Part shown: positions 6,014 through 7,132 of the stretch, in pieces
How the letters are laid out: each line of letters starts with the position of its first letter
How positions within the stretch are numbered: position 1 is the stretch's first letter
Source: DATGIQ01 sp035295665
GTDB taxonomy: Bacteria > Planctomycetota > Planctomycetia > Gemmatales > Gemmataceae
Reading direction: 5' to 3'
Assembly (NCBI GenBank): GCA_035295665.1
Contig: DATGIQ010000631.1
Location: forward strand, 1 to 7,132
DNA length: 7,132 bases
Position numbers and translations under genes: made by a program
Notes under the pieces: generated by a model
Database searches by the model: none
What the model was told of the DNA's origin: nothing
The model's input: only the letters and a program-made list of their open reading frames with translations

Positions 6014-6865
6014 ATGGCGGCCGCAAGCACGGTATCGAAGAGGCCGAGCAATGGTCCGATCCAGGCCGATAGCGGTAAACATCCGGTTACGGTTCCCGAT
6101 TTTCTAGCCGCCAAGGCACGGGGCGTCCGGTTGACGATGTTGACGGCCTATGATTATACGATGGCCCGGCTGATCGATGCCGCCGGCGTGGATGGGGTGC
6201 TCGTCGGCGATTCTCTGGGAATGGTCGTGCAAGGGCAGCCGCATTCCCTGAGCGTGACCCTGGAAGAGGTCATTTACCACACGCGCTGCGTGGCCCGCGG
6301 AGTCCAACGGAGCCTGCTCGTTGCCGACATGCCGTTCATGACGTACCAGGTCAGCCCGCAACAAGCCTTGGCGAACGCCGGCAGGCTGATCAAGGAAGGA
6401 GGCGCGCACGCCATCAAGATTGAAGGCGGGTTGCGCAGCGAAGCAACCATCGCAGCCATTGCTGGTGCGGACATCCCAGTCATGGGCCATATCGGCATGA
6501 CCCCCCAATCCGTACGCCGCCTCGGCGGTTTTCGCGTACAACGGAATGCCGACCAGATCATGGAGGATGCCTTGGCCACCGAAAAGGCGGGGGCTTTTGC
6601 TGTTGTGGTCGAGTGCATCCCGGCCGACGTCGCCCGGAAAATCACTGCAGCCGTCAAGATCCCGACAATCGGCATCGGCGCAGGGCTCGAATGCGATGGC
6701 CAAATCCTGGTGACGCATGATTTGCTCGGGCTGTTCGAGGATTTTCAGCCGCGCTTCGTGAAGCAGTATGCCGACCTTGGCCGCGATGTGGTGCAGGCCG
6801 TGGAGAAATACTGCCGTGAAGTTCGGGATGGAACCTTCCCGGCCGCGGAGCATTCCTTTCGATGA
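6014..6865 (+). CDS. panB: 3-methyl-2-oxobutanoate hydroxymethyltransferase
   Basis: A 283-residue cytoplasmic enzyme that transfers a one-carbon unit from 5,10-methylenetetrahydrofolate to 2-oxoisovalerate to make ketopantoate, the first committed step of pantothenate and coenzyme A synthesis. The TIM-barrel family motifs are complete: LTAYDYTMARLID (43-55), VLVGDSLGM with Mg ligand Asp66, ADMPFMTY with Asp105, AIKIEGG with Glu137, GHIGMTPQSV (158-167), and the catalytic-base segment VVVECIP with Glu200 (Glu181 in E. coli). Residues 1 to about 22 form a polar, low-conservation extension that explains the excess over the 264 residues of the E. coli protein; the GGAG ribosome site supports including it. 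No panC or panD is adjacent. The gene probably has its own promoter (5948-5953). Its stop is one base from the stop of the convergent enolase gene, leaving no intergenic terminator. Confidence 0.96.
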   Translation: MAAASTVSKRPSNGPIQADSGKHPVTVPDFLAAKARGVRLTMLTAYDYTMARLIDAAGVDGVLVGDSLGMVVQGQPHSLSVTLEEVIYHTRCVARGVQRSLLVADMPFMTYQVSPQQALANAGRLIKEGGAHAIKIEGGLRSEATIAAIAGADIPVMGHIGMTPQSVRRLGGFRVQRNADQIMEDALATEKAGAFAVVVECIPADVARKITAAVKIPTIGIGAGLECDGQILVTHDLLGLFEDFQPRFVKQYADLGRDVVQAVEKYCREVRDGTFPAAEHSFR

Positions 6866-6866
6866 A

Positions 6867-7132
6867 TCAGGAAGCGTGCGGGGAAGATCCCACGCAGAGA
6901 GCGCGGCGACCTGCATAGTCGGTTACCGGATCCAACTGCTCTTCGATTCGCAACAACTGGTTATATTTGGCTAACCGCTCGCTGCGGGCCACTGAGCCAA
7001 TCTTGATCTGGCCGGCTGCCGTGGCCACCGCCAGGTCTGCGATCGTGCAGTCTTCCGTCTCGCCGCTGCGGGCCGAAATCACCGGATGATATCCCGCCGA
7101 CTGCGCCAGGGCGATCACTTCCAAGGTTTCAG
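6867..7132 (-). CDS. eno: Enolase, C-terminal part only (5' end beyond window)
   Basis: The last 87 residues of phosphopyruvate hydratase, the glycolytic enzyme that interconverts 2-phosphoglycerate and phosphoenolpyruvate. In-frame coding enters at the right edge, and an apparent start at 7124 is only an internal TTG. The segment ETLEVIALAQSAGY leads into the family signature ISARSGETED and then CTIADLAVATAAGQIKIGS, which carries the conserved lysine of the GQ(I/L)K motif (equivalent to Lys396 in yeast), and ends with the conserved ERLAKYNQLLRIEEQL helix. A tail of about 21 residues follows, a little divergent from the usual short YAG-type ending. The odd point is Ala where the well-known SHRSGETED signature has an active-site-proximal His (His373 in yeast); the phosphate-binding Arg and Ser are kept. 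The gene runs convergently into panB. Identity is very secure despite truncation by the window. Confidence 0.95.
   Translation of the reverse strand, partial: ETLEVIALAQSAGYHPVISARSGETEDCTIADLAVATAAGQIKIGSVARSERLAKYNQLLRIEEQLDPVTDYAGRRALCVGSSPHAS

Noticed and set aside
6104..6916. Minus-strand open frame of 270 codons opposite panB and the end of eno
   Set aside because: It is the mirror of panB codons and also overlaps the enolase C-terminus in another frame; no family resemblance.
1..7132. tRNA, rRNA, CRISPR array, insertion sequence or other mobile element
   Set aside because: I saw no cloverleaf-like segments, spaced direct repeats, transposase motifs or terminal inverted repeats with target duplications; every long stretch is explained by conserved genes.

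Overview
The window reads as ordinary chromosomal, high-G+C (by eye, about 60%) bacterial DNA. The most likely source is a planctomycete, but this is an inference from the style of the proteins (the YhaM-type nuclease paired with RNase R, the enolase C-terminus, the membrane-anchored histidine kinase); no rRNA or other firm taxonomic marker is present. I see no mobile element, tRNA, rRNA, CRISPR array or phage gene.

Layout. Bases 1-889 (minus) hold the 5' two-thirds of a membrane sensor histidine kinase gene that runs off the left edge; it is absent from a list of closed ORFs because its stop lies outside. Bases 890-1082 are an intergenic leader with a good -10 box for that kinase. Bases 1083-3260 (minus) encode RNase R, and 3291-4301 (minus) encode a YhaM-family OB-fold/HD 3'-5' exoribonuclease. 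These two are 30 bases apart in the same direction and look like an operon transcribed nuclease first, RNase R second. Bases 4302-4412 form a divergent intergenic region almost filled by a long imperfect inverted repeat (4304-4395). Bases 4413-5891 (plus) encode a rhamnulokinase of the FGGY family. After a 122-base spacer with a perfect TATAAT box comes panB (6014-6865, plus), ketopantoate hydroxymethyltransferase. The right edge (6867-7132, minus) is the C-terminal end of enolase, converging on panB with a single base between the two stop codons.

How the genes relate. The yhaM-like/rnr pair is a coherent RNA-decay module: two 3'-to-5' hydrolytic exoribonucleases of unrelated folds under probable common control. 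The others are separate housekeeping or catabolic functions: rhamnose catabolism (rhaB, without visible rhamnose partners), pantothenate/CoA synthesis (panB), glycolysis (eno) and signalling (kinase). I did not find a novel multi-gene system. The observations most worth checking are the inverted repeat that covers the yhaM ribosome binding site, the paired exoribonucleases, the enolase active-site signature reading S-A-R-S-G-E-T-E-D instead of S-H-R-S-G-E-T-E-D, and the terminator-free panB/eno junction.
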